NCBI GenBank assembly: GCA_028023455.1
Contig: JAQFVV010006506.1
Coordinates: 64,001-128,000 of the forward strand
Direction: 5' to 3'
DNA: 64,000 nucleotides
From: Epiperipatus broadwayi
Lineage: Eukaryota > Onychophora > Udeonychophora > Euonychophora > Peripatidae
A program made the position numbers and the translations under genes. The notes beneath the pieces are model-generated. The model had not been told where the DNA came from, did no database searches, and worked only from the letters and a program-made list of their open reading frames with translations. Numbering within the stretch: the first letter of the stretch is position 1; the number at the start of each line of letters is the position of its first letter. This document shows, in pieces, positions 63,608-64,000 of the stretch.

Positions 63608-64000
63608 TGTTGAAATGTTATAAATAAAATTAAACAACAAAAAACGTATTAATTCATGAATCACAGTGGAGAGGGTATGGTAATTGACTGAAAATAAGTC
63701 TGCGGATGTTAAAACCTGATCTTTGATTTTAAGTTTTCTTAATTAGTTAATTAAAAAATCACATCTGTGGAAACAAACTGTAAAGAGAAAGACAGTGGTT
63801 ATTCTGATAAAGGAAACATACATCTTTGGATGCTGTAAATAAACAGCTGAAGAGAAGAAATTGAAATTTTGTAAAAGAGGCTATTTGTATCCTGTGTAAT
63901 TGAAATGTAGTACATTGAAATAAGAAGTTTTCTATGGATTTTTATATTCTATGGGAAAGTTGGCAATCCACATCAATGTTGGCAAACAATATTTTAAGAT
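63608..64000. other. AT-rich DNA, no gene seen
   Basis: No supported feature to the right edge. CATCTGTGGAAACA-like and CATCTTTGGATGC-like strings (63763 and 63821) hint at a weak local repeat. Confidence 0.35.

Overview
This is a non-genic, AT-rich animal genome segment built almost entirely from retroelements and microsatellites. I found no host gene, rRNA, CRISPR array or bacterial operon. Ty3/gypsy elements with tRNA-Lys-like primer sites, Penelope-like elements (PLEs) carrying GIY-YIG endonuclease remains, a possible tRNA-derived SINE and very long (TA)n, (AAT)n and (GATA)n tracts point to a metazoan. A microsatellite-rich arthropod is plausible, but the species cannot be named from this sequence.

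Bases 1-39520 hold a cluster of four LTR elements. Element A (1-9796, minus strand, running off the left edge) is a frameshifted gypsy-like element with gag, protease, RT, RNase H and integrase. Element B (9813-17046, minus) is complete: two LTRs of about 1.56 kb, a primer-binding site (PBS), a polypurine tract (PPT) and one uninterrupted 1255-codon Gag-Pol frame. Element C (17363 to about 39520, minus) is a broken relative of A with LTRs of about 3.9 kb. Its right LTR is split by element D (32012-39311, plus). D is a 7.3 kb element with almost identical 1.78 kb LTRs and no pol genes; it carries a 443-codon coiled-coil ORF and two small ORFs. A MITE-like hairpin and a snap-back repeat lie between B and C.

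The elements are related in structure. B and D share 15 of 19 positions at their primer sites, so D may depend on a B-like partner for reverse transcription. The ends of B and D, and the visible outer ends of A and C, lie in or beside (AT)n tracts. In D, the sequence at the LTR/PBS junction is repeated three more times inside the LTR. A and C each have a PBS-like site 23-24 nt from the proposed LTR end, within arrays of degenerate repeats.

Bases 39520-64000 are quieter. A cluster of three decayed PLE fragments lies at 40.6-42.9 kb. A second PLE pair forms an inverted repeat with arms of about 670 bp at 56.8-58.4 kb. An unclassified dispersed repeat recurs at 46.2-47.5 and 58.8 kb. The rest is unannotated AT-rich DNA with long microsatellites. 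All identity figures were counted by eye.
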